Shown one piece after another: positions 25,560-37,748 of a DNA stretch of 64,000 nucleotides. Below the pieces are notes generated by a model. The model did not search any database, was not told where the DNA came from, and saw only the letters and a list, made by a program, of their open reading frames with translations. The stretch comes from Adiantum capillus-veneris (taxonomy: Eukaryota > Streptophyta > Polypodiopsida > Polypodiales > Pteridaceae), in NCBI GenBank assembly GCA_014529385.2, contig CM043952.1, forward strand, positions 52,808,619 through 52,872,618. Direction: 5' to 3'. The position numbers and the translations under genes were made by a program. How positions within the stretch are numbered: the stretch's first letter is position 1; each line of letters opens with the position of its first letter.

Positions 25560-26962
25560 CATTAGGAGATTTCGGAGGTCTTTTGGAGGGCCTTTTGGTA
25601 GAGAGAGGAAAATAAGCTCCTCCAATGAGTGAAGAGCCTACGTTACGTAGAAAAATAGATTGATATTAACAAAAATATAAAAGGTGTCCCTCTCCTCATT
25701 TAATAATCTAGTGGTCCTTGAAGACGAGCACTCTCTTCTATTTAATGCGAGCACCTTTTTTAGAAGGTAGATGCGGTGCATTTGATACGGGATACGTCAT
25801 CACTAGAACTCAAAAAGTCACAAAACCATCAAGTGGTGGAAGATTTTAAAACTTTTGATACTGCCAATGTGTCCGGAACACACATATCTCCTAGAAATGA
25901 ATGTCCAATTGCCTCGCTTAGACCTCCAAAGAGGCCAAAAATGTCAAACACCCTTAAAAGAACATTTTACTAACGGCGCGCGCGGAGGCATTTCAAAATT
26001 TTGGAATGCCTCCTCGCGCGCCGTTAGTAAAAAGGCCCTTTTTCCCTCTTTTTAGGGAGCTTTTTGAGAGGAAAATGTCCAAAAACCTCTAAAAAGGGGC
26101 TTTTTGGAAAGATAAGTGTCCAAAAATCACTAAAAAGAGCTTTGTACTAACGGCGCGCGAGGGGGCATTCCAAAATTTTGGAATGCCTCCTCGCGCGCCG
26201 TTAGGAAAAAGGCCATTTTTTCCTCTTTTTAGGGAGCTTTTTTAGAGGAAAATGTCCAAAAACCTCTAAAAAGGGGCTTTTTGGAAAGATAAGTGTCCAA
26301 AAATCACTAAAAAAAGCTTTGTACTAACGGCGCGCGAGGGGGCATTCCAAAATTTTGGAATGCCTCTTCGCGCGCCGTTAGTAAAAAGGCCCTTTTTTCT
26401 TTTTTTAGGGAGCTTTTTGAGAGGAAAATGTCCAAAAACCTCTAAAAAGGGGCTTTTTGGAAAGATAAGTGTCCAAAAACCCCCAAAAATGGGCTTTGTA
26501 CTAACGGCGCGCAGAGGGGCATTCTAACATTTTAGAATGCCTCCTCGCGCGCCTTTAGTAAAAAGCCCATTTTTGGGGGTTTTTTGACATTTTTTGCCTC
26601 TCCGGATGTCGGAATGAGACAAGTAGACATTCGTTTTTAAGGTATTTTGGCGTTCCGGATGCATTGGTGGTGTCAAAATCCTCAAACTCTATCACTATTT
26701 TACAGTTTGTGACTTTTCAACTTTCAGTGATGACGTAAGCTGCATTGAATGCACCGCACCTTCCTCCTGAAAAAGACGCTCGCATTAAATAAAAAAGTGA
26801 CCGTTTTCAAGGACGATTGGGAATATAAATCTACTTTTCAGAGTGTCTGGTTGTCCTTTTGGACGTACTCACAAGGTGCAAGTGCATTTTAAAAAAAGTT
26901 TCTAGAGAGAGAAATACAATTTCTTACAAGGCCCTCCAAATGATCTCCGAAATTTTCTAATG
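25560..26962. mobile_element. foldback-type DNA element with about 400-bp inverted arms
   Basis: It starts CATTAGGAGATTTCGGAGG and ends with the inverse of CATTAGAAAATTTCGGAG. The arms can be followed inward for about 400 bp with interruptions. Examples are gcggtgcattt near 25770 and its inverse near 26745, tacgtcatcact near 25794 and its inverse near 26730, and gtccggaac near 25871 and its inverse near 26650. The core (25969-26559) is a tandem array of palindromes. There is no coding capacity. Comparison with the other LTR proves it is an insertion. No clear target duplication remains. It could be a Mutator-related long-arm element or a Foldback element; the family is open. Confidence 0.8.
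25969..26559. repeat. 177-bp tandem repeat, each unit with a 60-bp GC-rich palindrome
   Basis: Palindromes at 25969-26028, 26146-26205, 26323-26382 and 26500-26559 are spaced exactly 177 bp apart. Each is ACTAACGGCGCGCG, then gaggcattc with small variation, a central CAAAATTTTG (CATTTTAG-like in the last unit), and the inverse arm back to CCGTTAGT. Arm mismatches are few. The spacers are also partly self-complementary (ggccctttt and aaaaggggc). The GC-rich stems stand out against AT-rich spacers. Confidence 0.93.
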
Positions 26963-27555
26963 TGTTAATGACTACAAGTAATGAAATTCTGAATAAGATA
27001 TATTTTTCCAGAACCTGGCTAAAGCTCATAACTTCCCAAATGAAGAACTGATCGAGGCAACCAAAGTGGTACAGAACTGGCCCCCGATGAAACTTAAACT
27101 AGCCATATCTTGATAGTCGAAACCCTGATTGGCGAGCTGGAAAGACCAACACGCTCCTTAAAGTGAGCACTTTAGGCCCATGCATTCATATCATTTTTGA
27201 CCCGTTATCAGTAGCTGCCTAATCTAGTACGGATCTGCTATCTACTGACTCAAACTTCAAACTAACATAACTTCCTATCTGTAGCTCCGACAAATGAGCC
27301 ATAAAGACAGGCTTATAGAGAAGTTCAAGTACTACAACTCTGATTCTATGACCACTTCAATCATACTCACTGTTAGCATTACCAAGACATCTTTTGGCCC
27401 TTAGAGCCGGGTTCGAGCCGCATCTACATACTTTTAGCTTAAAATTGGCTTTTTAGCAAGCCCTTATTACTGCTGAATAATCATGTAGGATTCAAATAAA
27501 CCTAATTGGCATTCCTTTGCTCATTTTCTTGTCATGCAAGTGAAGCTACACGACA

Positions 27556-29740
27556 ACGGACCGATCCATATTCCTTAGTGGCTGTCAAGAAATGAGTGCA
27601 ACCAAATGCAAAGCAGAGATTGCACGGACATCCAACATACGAGGTAGTAGACCTACAAGGCGAGCTTCAATAAACAACAGTGATCACTCAACAAACAACA
27701 CAAACATGAGTACACAATTTTTTCTAGTGTCCCTTTTGGAGAATGACGAGAAAACTACGAACAGAAATATTTGTAGCCCACAAAGAAAAGATACTTATGA
27801 TGCATCACATTGGATGGGTGACGTCGAGTTGCATCAAGTCTAAGACCTAGAATAGACGTTGGTGCAAGAAAAGTTAGTCCGAGCTAAAACTATTTCCAAG
27901 TAGTGCAAAGAGTGCCTACAAGTGAGGGATTGGGGGTTTAAGCTGATATGTGAGAGCAAGCAAAGGATGAAAGAAATATATACATAATGCGGTATTTTGG
28001 ACCAATAAGTCTCCACCAAAAAAGGCCTATTGGGGAGTAAATTCAATGTTTTCTAAGTGTCATTTTGATGCGCAAAAAAGTAGTATTCAAAGTGCTCTAG
28101 AATCTAGTCCAAGCGGCTCCTCAAATGAAGCCACGGGGTGAAAGATATTGAGGTTCAAAGTTTCTACATATACCTAACGGGCAAGGTAGATGGGGAGAGG
28201 TGGCCAAAGCTGGTGTCATTAGATAAGAATAAAGAGCTTGAGTTGTGGAACATGCTGATCTTCTTGGATTGTTGATTGGAGCTTCAAAGAGAAAAAGTTA
28301 TGGCCAGATGAATGTTTGCTGGAACCAGTTGCGTGTCAACTTGTCTGCATTGGGAAGCGTGCCTGATAAGAGATTTTGGGCCTTGAGCAGGTTTCAAAAT
28401 GTTATATGTAGCTTGTGTGGGGCGAGTCGGAATCGACAGCTCATAAAACGGGATCACGAAGGCCAAGATATTGCAGTTGGAAGCTGGTCCCAAAAGACGA
28501 CAATACGACGCCAGATGACATTTTCAATTTTGGATGGCCTCGATAGTGGGCTTGGGAAGATCAAAGTATGTCAAAATTGGGGTGACTTGTAGCCAATAAC
28601 CATGTCTGCAAGTGTGGCTTAATGGCTTGGTGATTGGGATTGCAGGCAGGATATGACAAGCCGATGAAACTAGGCAAAAAAAAGATTTTGTTTAGAAATT
28701 TTGGTGGAAATTCTTGAAGCCTTGAGGGCAATTTGGGGGAGGCCTGTCACGTGCTACCGATTTAAACCCACATGCACACAATTTCCCAAGTTATTCAATG
28801 TATATATAGTAGAGAAGGAACTCCCTTAACCAACACAAGGCATGAATCTTGAAGCTCCAGGAGCTCGTGGACATGGCATCGCTGGCACGGCATGTCTGAG
28901 CGATGTGCATGCGCACGTGCTAACGACGGTGGTGGTTTTAGGTGGTTCTTGCAGCAGCTCGGAGATGCCACTCATGCGGGAGTGATGATGACATGGTAGT
29001 CCTACAAGGCATGTTCTTACATGGCCGCCCACATGGGCCTGCCCTTTTATTGAAGACAAGGGAGCTTCCAAGGGTTTCCACGTCGCTGTGACAACCAAAA
29101 GGGGCTCAAAGAGGGGATTCTCAAAGAGAGAGAAGGGGGGAGTGTGTTGAGGTCTTGACCTCTTATCCAAAGTTCTACATGGAGGCCAATGAATCCCAAT
29201 TCAAAAAAAAAGAGCTGCTAGAGCTGTACAAGTGAAAAAAGCCCCACTTTTGTTTTTTGAAAGCGTACCCCCTATAAGAGGATTTTGAAAAAAAAAGTAG
29301 GGCTTTTTCGCTAGTTGAGAGAAGGTTTTCCTCTGTGTCTCGGGGGGTGCACTATGTAATAATGTTAATGTATAACGTGAGTTTGATAGGAGGGGTTTTG
29401 AAATGAGAAAATTTTAGGCAATTTAAGAGAGATACCTTAAAATAAGGGTTTTTTATATTCAATTTTGGAAAAAAATCATAAAATAGGAAGTCATTTTATT
29501 CATTCAGACATGTTAAAAGAGGGGTTTTTTTAGTACCCCACGGACGCACATTATATAGGGGGTACTGAACGGTGAACCCCCCAAGCTTTGTGTAAACCAT
29601 AAAGTTGTTGTAAGCTCTTGCAAGAATAAATTCATCACTTCCCCCCTCTTGGTGTTGATTCCCCTTCCTCCTCTCTTCCCTTACGCCTATACTTTGCTTG
29701 TGTTGCCGGTTTTGGTGTGGTTGAGTGCAACCCCAAACCA
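27556..29740. other. gene-poor stretch with a possible LTR-like segment
   Basis: No gene supported. At about 28733 the plus strand has a purine tract (aatttgggggagg) followed by TGTCACGTGC, and at about 28800 a TATATATAG box followed by a GC-richer transcript-like segment to about 29165. That is the look of a polypurine tract plus a 3' LTR, but no second copy is present to confirm it. The rest, 27556-28730 and 29170-29740, contains no frame I can name. Confidence 0.3.
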
Positions 29741-29748
29741 AAGTCTGT

Positions 29749-29998
29749 GTACGCAAAGCAAGAAAAAGAGAGAGGTTTTGTGAGATCGATGGTGTGGAAT
29801 AGAGGCATGGGTGTGTGACAGGTGCTAGAGTTTTGGTAAAGCGTGTGCGCATGTTGGTGCAGTAAAACAAGTGTATGCAAAGCAAGAAAAAGAGAGAGGT
29901 TTTGTGTGATTAGTGGTGTGGAATAGAGGCATGGGTGTGTGACAGGTGCTGGATTTTTAAATAAAGTGTGTATGCATGTTGGTGTAGTAAAACAAGTG
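29749..29998 (+). repeat. 124-bp tandem duplication
   Basis: Gcaaagcaagaaaaagagag begins at about 29752 and again at about 29876. Both copies continue through ggtgtggaatagaggcatgg and gtgtgacaggtgct to agtaaaacaagtgta. A few substitutions separate them. Confidence 0.88.
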
Positions 29999-30149
29999 TA
30001 TACATGTGATATTTCTTGGATTTTGAAGGTGAATCCCAGTGGATTGGGGTGTTGTGTTTACCTTGAGCTGTAGCTAGGCATTTTTTTGTGTTCTGATTGT
30101 GTACCCCCTTTCCCCTTTCCATCATGTGCCCCCACTGAGGAGCATGCTA

Positions 30150-30690
30150 ATTGCTCCTTATTCCGTGAAGAAAAAAAGAATTTTTCACTGGTAAAGAATT
30201 CATCTCGGAGCTATTGTCCAATTTTTAAAAATGAGGAGATTCTAGATAAGTGGATTGCAAATTTTGAGTTGTATATGCTATCACTACGTATGCCGATGAA
30301 CAAGGAAAGCAAGATGAAAAATTTTGTGTTGGTAATGCTCGGCAAATACAAAGTATGGTACAAAGTGTTTGAAGGCGAGTCAAGGCTTGCTTAGCCAACT
30401 GGACGGGCAAGGTTCTTATATGAACTTCATAAATAATTGTCCCCATTCAAAATGGATGCCAAACTAAAGGCGCTCAAGCAAGATGTAGGTGAGGAATTAT
30501 GTTTGTTGTTGGATCATTTTGAAGCTTTCTAGGCAGAGTTGGCGGCAAGTTGGACAAATTTGTGGAGTGCTTACATACTAAAGTGAGGGAAAAGGTAGAT
30601 TCAAAAGCCCGGGGAACTATAATGCTGCAGTGGCAATTACGAAGGCAAAGAGTAGGAAAATCAAAAAGAAAATTGAGCAGGAATAACTCG
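30150..30690 (+). pseudogene. possible gag-like remnant
   Basis: A plus-strand frame reads FKNEEILDKWIANFELYMLS, then MKNFVLVMLGKYKVWYK, and a neighbouring frame continues with LDHFEAF-like text. The spacing of aromatic and charged residues recalls retroelement gag cores. It carries several breaks and no pol part follows. Low confidence; a fossil fragment at most. Confidence 0.3.
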
Positions 30691-30895
30691 GGAAAAAACC
30701 TCACAATGTAAAGTGTGCATGTTCGGTTCAGGGTCTAGAAGATAAACCTAGGTGAATCAAGCATATTCTTAGTCTTGCAAAAAAACCATTTTCTTGACCA
30801 TTTATTCTAAGGAAAAACTAGGCAAACAAGCGAGATTGTGTAAAAATCTAGAGTATTTACTGGAAATACCCATCATTAGACCTTGAAAATCAAGC

Positions 30896-31670
30896 CTTGA
30901 TGCCTACATTCACCTTTAAAGGAAAGTGCAAGAAGATATAGACTCATGGCAGTCATCCACATGGCAATATACCCATCAACTCCATCATGCATGGTATTTA
31001 CTAAATACTACGACATCTCCACTAAAGTTGCCAAGTGCTCAATAGTGAGTGTATAACTAGGTTCCAATATATGCTCTCTCAGACCCACACCAAACATGCA
31101 TGCACACACACGAGCACATATTGATACAAAAATTTACATGTCAATTTTTTGTCACAGCTTTAGTCAGACTCTATCACAATGAAGCCTAGCACTAAAAGAA
31201 GCAAAAAATAGGAAAAGTTTGCACAAAAATGAGGTAGTTGATAGGGCATGTTCCTCACAAAAGATAAAAATATTTAACACAATATTATTTGGTTGCACCT
31301 CAATTGAAATATTTTCTATGTGAAGCCTACATATCTCCTATACAACCAATAAATATACCCAATTGAACCCAGGACATGCCTAGATTCACCTTTAAAGGAA
31401 AGTGCAAGGTATAGACTATTGATAGTCACCACATGTTGATACAACCATCAACTCCATCATGCATTGTATTCAAGAAACACTACAACATCCCCAATTTTCC
31501 AATAGTTTGTGTACAACCACGTTCCAATATGCTCTCACACAAACACACACCACATGTATGCATACACAAGCATACATAAATACAAAGGTCTGCATATTGA
31601 GTTTTTGTGATATCTCTAGAGATGCAATGCAAACTTAGCCACAATGAAGCCTACCACTAGGAAAATGTAG
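30896..31670 (+). repeat. direct repeat with about 480-bp spacing
   Basis: The segment from ttcacctttaaaggaaagtg near 30908 recurs near 31387. Both copies run on through ccatcaactccatcatgca, cgttccaatatgctctc-like text and acaatgaagcctasca to near 31195 and 31665. They are clearly diverged. No coding function is visible. Confidence 0.75.
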
Positions 31671-31874
31671 TATAATGAGGTTCTATGCACACCACAAAAA
31701 GGAGTAGTGATTGGAAAACATAAACAAAAGAACTAAGCAGTCAAATGGCTAAGAAACCAAATAGAAAAACGGAGGAAAGTGTTGTAGAGCACTTTACATG
31801 CCTCTCATAGCCTTGTTCAATTCTCTTTTGGATGCGGGAAGGCATTGCTCGATATTGGAATGGTAGGCTTTCAT

Positions 31875-32168
31875 CTACTCCTCCATAATCTTGTTGATGA
31901 ATTTATCATGGGGTCTTATTCTAAACTCGGAATTCAACTTATCCCATTTGTCCTCCGCTTGCAAGTGATATGGTTTCTCAGTCTTCAATGACCATTGTCT
32001 TTCTTTGTTCGCAAAACATGACTCGCTGCTCTTTTTCCATTGATGCTTGTCATGCCATGTTTCAGACGATTTGCCTCTTGAACCCATTGGCACATTCAAA
32101 GCACACCGTGCTTTCCATAATGGGATTTCCACATCCAAGCGATGCTCTCTTTTGAGTTTTCTCTCCAT
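31875..32168 (-). CDS. charged 97-residue frame, possible exon of a trihelix/Myb-SANT-like protein
   Basis: The minus-strand frame starts at ATGGAGAGAAAACTC and ends in TAG. The residues are strongly charged. The segment WKKSSES..., then QAEDKWDKLNSEFRIRPHDK, resembles the last helix and linker of plant trihelix or Myb/SANT-like DNA-binding domains, where a KWD.L..EFR.IRD.. pattern is common. A pyrimidine-rich tract ending in TTCTTAG lies just upstream (about 32185), so this could be an exon or exon remnant. No partner exon was found. Function is not established; chance similarity is possible. Confidence 0.3.
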   Translation of the reverse strand: MERKLKREHRLDVEIPLWKARCALNVPMGSRGKSSETWHDKHQWKKSSESCFANKERQWSLKTEKPYHLQAEDKWDKLNSEFRIRPHDKFINKIMEE

Positions 32169-32639
32169 CCACCACCTAAGAAGTGTAAGGACCTCCTTCT
32201 AGCCCTTACTCTTAACCGATGCATCTAAATCATCGACTCAGGAAAAAAAAATTGTTCGGGGTAAATTCAAGCTAAATCCAAGCTCCAAAGTTTACCCACG
32301 AGTCATTTTAGGTTTACACCATGAGAACATCGGCATAACCAATGAATGGGAAATTAATTCTTCATTTTGATAAAATTAGTGTAAAAAGACCATATTAGGT
32401 AAAGTGGGAAAATCCCAATTCCCAGGTTGGACAACTTTCAATATATCATGTATAAAATATAGAGATTTTGTCAAAAATTTGAGTTTTCTTAAGGTCTCAT
32501 TCCACTTTATGCACATACAATACACAATGAAAACAACTAAAATATCATGGTTTCAATCAATTGGATTATTAGGAGAGGAGTATATTGCATCCATTATCGT
32601 TGTCTATGTTCTATTGTCCTACCTACAACTTATCTCAAC

Positions 32640-35600
32640 ATGGAGAGCTTGGTTTCTAGGTCCACCACTTGTCCAAGTTAATGTAAAAGTGACTCAAGGT
32701 TCACAACTTGTGAAAGCAAGGATCCATTGAGGAATACAATCCACTTGGCTATTTTTCCTTAATTTATTGCATGTGACATTTAAGCAAGGTCCACTTCTAA
32801 TCTATAACTTCTTAATTTGAGGCATGGGGCATACATAAAATATGTAGCATATGCTCTATTGCCTCATAGGAATGTTGGTTTCAAGGTGCACTTATCCATG
32901 CTAGCCTATCTTGGAGAAATGATGGAGCTTGCTTCTCTCCTTGTTTCAATGGAGACTAGCTTGGACAAGTGGTGGACCTTTGCTTCTCTCTATGTTTCAA
33001 TAGAGTTAGCTTGGACAAGTGGTGATCTTGGAACAAAACCCCCATGTAAAACATATCATGGGTATTCCAAGTGATTAGAAAGATTACCATTTAAGATATA
33101 ACCTTATAGGTTGGACAACTAGATCTTGGCTTGGAGAAATGGTGGACCTTTGATTCTCTCCATGTTTCAATGGATTCTATCTTGGAGAAATGGTGGAGCT
33201 TGCTTCTGTCCATGTTTCAATGGAGCCTACCTTGGACAAGTGGTGCACGTTTGTTTCTCTCTAAGTTTGAACAGATTTAGCTTGAACAAGTGGTGGACCT
33301 TGGAACAAAATCCCCATGTAAAACATATCATGGACATTACAAGTGGTGAGAAAAAATACCATTCAATATATAACCTTATAGGTTGGAAAAGTGGTGGACC
33401 TTAACACCCAATTATTATTAATATAATGACATAGAGTGGACAAGTGGTGAATCTTGCGACCAAACCTAATAGGAAAAGTACATTGGACAAGTGGTGGACC
33501 TTGAATGCAAACCCTCCATGTACAAAATATTACTCATGCTACTAGGAATAATTTGGTATTAAGGTCCATGTTTCAATGGAGCCTAGCTTGGAAAAGTCGT
33601 GGACCTTTGTTTCTCTCTATGTTTCAATAGAATTTGCTTGGACAAGTGGTGAACCTTGGAACAAAACCCCCATGTAAAGCATGTCATGGGCATTACAAGT
33701 GGTGAGAAAAAATACCATTCAAGGTATAACCTTATAGGCTAGACAAGTGGTGGACCTTAGCACCCAATTCCTCTTATTATAATGACATATAGTGGAAAAG
33801 TGGTGAATTGTGAGACCAAACCTACTAGGGATAATAGGTTGGAGAAATGGTTGACCTTGAATGTAAATCACCCATGTACAAAATATCATGGGTTTTGCAT
33901 ATTTCAATGGAGCCTAGCATCTTGGAGACATGGTGGAACTTACTTCTCTCCATGTTTTAATGGAGCCTATCTAGGAGAAATGGTGGAGGTTCCTTCTCTC
34001 CATGTTTCAATGGAGCCTAGCTTGGACAAGCCGTGGACCTTTGTTTCTCTCTATGTTTGAATATGGTTAGCTTGGACAAGTGGTGGATCTTGGAATGAAA
34101 CTCCCATGTAAAACATATCATGGGCATTTCAAGTGGCGAGAAAGGATACCATTTAAGATATAACCTTATAGGTTGGACAAGTGGTGGACCTTAACACAAT
34201 ATAATGACATAGAGTGTACAAGTGGTGAATCTTGAAACCAAACCACTCATGCTACTAGGGATAATAGGTTAAACAAGTGGTGGGCCTTGAAATAAAACCC
34301 CCTAGAGTGTTTCAATGGAGCCTAGCTTGGAAACATGGTAAAGCTTGCTTCTCTCCATGTTTCAATGCAGCCTATCTTGGATAAATGGTGCAGCATCATT
34401 TCTCCAATAGAGTTATCTTGGAAAAGTGGTGGACCTTGGAACAAAAACCCCATGTAAAACATATCATGGGCATTACAAGTGGTGAGAAAAAATACCATTC
34501 AATATATAACCTTATAGGTTGGACAAGTGGTGGACCTTAACACCCAATTATTCTTAATATAATGACATAGAGTGGATAAGTGGTGAAATTGGGACCAAAC
34601 CTACTAGGGAAATAGGTTGGACAAGTGGTGGACCTTGAATGTAAACGCCCCATGTACAAAATATCACTCATGCTACTAGAAATAATTTGGTATTAAGGTC
34701 CATGTTTCAATGCAGCCTAGCTTGGAAAAGTGGTGGACCTTTGTTTCTCTCTATGTTTCAATAGATTTATCTTGGACAAGTGGTGTACCTTGGAACAAAA
34801 CCCCCATGTAAATCATGTCATGGGCATTACAAGTGGTGAGAAAAAATACCATTCAAGCTATAACATTATAGGTTGGACAAGTGGTGGACCTTAACACCTA
34901 ATTCCTCTTAATATAATGACATAGAGTGGACAAGTGGTGAATCATGAGACCAAACCTACCAGGGATAATAGGTTGGACAAGTGGTGAACCTTGAATGTAA
35001 ACCCCCCATGTACAAAAAATTATGGGTATTGGGTATTTCAATGGAGCCTAGCAACTTGGAGACATGGTGGAGCTTATTTCTCTCCATGTTTCAATGGAGC
35101 CTATCTAGGAGAAACAATGGAGGTTCCTTCTCTGCATGTTTCAATGAGCCTAGCTTGGACAAGTGGTGGACCTTTCTTTCTCTATATGTTTTAATAGAGT
35201 TAGCTTGGACAAGTGGTGGACCTTGGAATGAAACCCCCATGTAAAACATATCATGGGCATTTCAAGTGGTGAGAAAGGATACTATTTAAAATATAACCTT
35301 ATAGGCTGGACAAGTGGTGGACTTTAACACATATTTCTTCTTAATATAATGACATAGAGTGTACAAGTGGTGAATCTTGAGACCAAAGCACTCTTGCTAC
35401 TAGGGATAATAGGTTGGACAAGTGGTGGACCTTGAATGTAAACCCCTCATGTACAAAATTATGGGTTTAGGGTATTTCAATGGAGCTTAGCTTGGAGACA
35501 TGGTGGAGATTGCTTCTCGCAATGTTTCAATGGAACCTATCTTGGAGAAATGGTGGATCATCCTTCTCTCCATGTTTCAATGGAGCCTATCTTGGACAAG

Positions 35601-36800
35601 TGGTGGACCTTTGCTTCTCTCTATGTTTTAATGGAGTTAGCTTGGACAAGTGGTGAGTCTTAGAACAAAACCCCTTTGTAAAACATAGCATGGACATTAC
35701 AAGTGATGAGGAAAAATATCATTCAAGATATAACCTTATAGGTTGGAAAAGTGGTGATGGACCTTGACAAGTGGTGAAGGATACCATTTAAGATATACCC
35801 TTATAGGTTGGACAAGTGGTGGACCTTAACACCCAGTTATTCTTAATATAATGACATAGAGTGGATAAGTGGTGAATCTTAAGACCAAATCACTCATGCT
35901 ACTAGGTATAATACGTTAGAGAAGTGGTAGACCTTGAATGTAAACACCCCATGTACAAAATATCATGGTTTTAGGGTGTTTCAATGGAGCCTAGAATCTC
36001 GGAGACATGGTAGATCTTGATTCTTTCCATGTTTGAATGGCACCTATCTTGGAAAAATGATGGAGGTTACTTCTCTCCATACTTCAACGGAGCCTAGCTT
36101 TGACAAGTGGTGAACCTTTGTTTCTCTCTATGTTTGGATAGAGTTAGCTTGGACAAGTGGTGGACCTTTGCTTCTCTCTATGTTTGAATAGAGTTAGCTT
36201 GGACAAGTGGTGGACCTTGGAATGAAACCCCCGTGTAAAACATATCATGGGCATTTCAAGTGGTAAGAAAGGATACCATTTAAGATATAACCTTATAGGT
36301 TGGACAAGTGGTGGACCTTAATACATAGTTCTTCTTAATATAATGACATAGAGTGTACAAGTGGTGTATCTTGAGACCAAACCACTCGTGCTACTAGGGA
36401 TCCTAGCTTGGACAAGTGGTGGACCTTGGAAAAAAGTCCCCCTGTACAACATAGATGAGTTTTTTCATGTTTTAATGGAAGAGAGATTCGACAAATGGTG
36501 GAGCTTGCTTATCTCCATGTGGATTTTAGAACTAGCTTGGACAAGTGGTGGAGCTTTGCTTTTTTACTCTTTATAATACAATGATGTATAGGTTGGTTAC
36601 ATGGTGAATCTTAAGGCCAAACCTCCCATCTTACTAGAGATGATAGGTTGGACAAGTGGTCAACCTTCTATCATTTCTCTATGCCTATAATTAGACAATT
36701 AGTAGAACTAGCATCTTTCTATGTTGTCTAGAGCTGAGCTTGGACAAGTAGTGGACCTTGCTACTCTCTTCCCTTGGATTATTAGTTTGAATACTCATTA
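32640..36800 (+). repeat. satellite array, left block (acaagtggtggacctt orientation)
   Basis: Dozens of copies of the box CTTGGACAAGTGGTGGACC, or close variants, alternate about every 65-75 bp with CTCTCCATGTTTCAATGGAG. Every few hundred bases come conserved landmarks (aaaacatatcatgggcatt, ataaccttataggttgg, ataatgacatagagtgg). These are the reverse complement of the landmarks in the right-hand blocks, so it is the same family in opposite orientation. Units are about 0.4-0.45 kb but irregular. At 32640-32790 a few boxes still point the other way. Confidence 0.93.
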
Positions 36801-37499
36801 TATATACTTGCTTAGATCTATATAATTACTCATTAGTTAGGTTACAAGTGGGTATGTAATTTGTTAGCCTCAAGGGACTTTGAATATTGAATAGTAAGAA
36901 AGTCAAGTGCTGGTTTGAAGATCTTTTGCTTATCTAAACTAGACTCTAACTCAATAATAAGTTTCATAAATTCCACGAATTGTCCTATCTAGGCTCCAAA
37001 AGAGTCTTAATTGGTTTGTGCTAGATTCTAACTTCCTTGATGGGGTAGAATCCTAGAAAAATGAGGCACTATAAGTTTTACCTTAGCTCAAATGGATTTT
37101 TCACTTAAACTCGACTGCAATTTGGCTATCTAGTCTTTGTCTCGATGGAGTTTAACACTAGATACATAGTAGTGATATTTAAGCTTCATGTCTCTTCACT
37201 TGATCGAGATATGAGACCATACTTTCAAGGTCACCACTTGTCTTACCTAAAGACCAATGTGAGACATGGGAGCAAGAAAGCCATCCGATATTGTTTTAAG
37301 GACTATTACATAGGCAATCAATAACTTAAGTAAAGCAAAAAGACTTGGATCTTTCACAATTAATAACTTAAGTAAAGCCAAAAAGACTTGGATCTTTGAC
37401 AGTTTTTTTCAAACTAAAAAAGCACAATCTCATGCTAACAAAACTATAAATCACAATTGAAAGGTTTGAACAAGAAAAAGATTAACAATCTTAATAAGA
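36801..37499. other. spacer between satellite and gene, with a 42-bp duplication
   Basis: AT-rich DNA with no frame. At 37316-37399 a 42-bp segment (aataacttaagtaaagc, then aaaaagacttggatctttsac) is directly duplicated. The gene on the minus strand probably ends at the right margin of this stretch. Confidence 0.5.
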
Positions 37500-37655
37500 A
37501 GGATACTTTTCATTTCATTTGATGATTACAAACTAAAATAAAGTCTCTCAAGAAATTGATAAACAAAAAATGTAGGTGACTGCTTCATTATTTTGAGCAA
37601 AAATATCAAAATCTCTATTGATTGAGCTCCATCTAGTAGTATCCTTTGTAAGATC
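37500..37655 (-). other. 3'-untranslated exon of the ParB/methylase-like gene
   Basis: On the minus strand a pyrimidine tract ending CCTTCTTACAG at 37656 precedes GATCTTACAAAGG. The matching donor is TAAG^GTACTAG just after the stop codon of the FCP1-like exon, giving a 93-bp intron (37656-37748). The exon has no long frame and becomes AT-rich toward 37500, where the transcript probably ends. The end point is a guess. Confidence 0.55.
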
Positions 37656-37748
37656 CTGTAAGAAGGAATAAAAAGAAAGATTTGTTAGATACCATGCACA
37701 TGAGTGTTCAAGCATGTGTATCAAGAATATATGACATGTCACTAGTAC

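Larger units (their letters stand above)
17099..27550 (-). mobile_element. old Ty3/gypsy LTR retrotransposon, heavily broken
   Basis: Minus-strand element with left (3') LTR about 17099-19134, polypurine tract about 19136-19155, decayed pol and gag about 19319-24900, primer site about 25053-25068, and right (5') LTR about 25069-27550. The right LTR lacks about 1 kb found in the left one and carries a 1.4-kb foldback insertion. TGACA (17094-17098) and CGACA (27551-27555) may be the target duplication with one transition. The coding part has more than ten breaks, so this is one of the oldest elements in the window. Confidence 0.85.
25069..27550 (-). repeat. right (5') LTR of the old gypsy element, deleted and interrupted
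   Basis: It matches the left LTR at both ends but lacks a middle part of about 1 kb and is split by the foldback element at 25560-26962. The left LTR (18590-18610) shows the uninterrupted form of the insertion site, ctagctgtcaatg. Confidence 0.8.

Noticed and set aside
25969-26559. Palindromes as bacterial-type terminators or a replication origin
   Set aside because: They lie inside a foldback element within a retroelement LTR, with no genes to terminate and no replication functions nearby.
28826-29170. Small minus-strand frames in the GC-richer segment near 29 kb
   Set aside because: They are short, have no domain, and oppose a possible LTR transcript; no support beyond openness.
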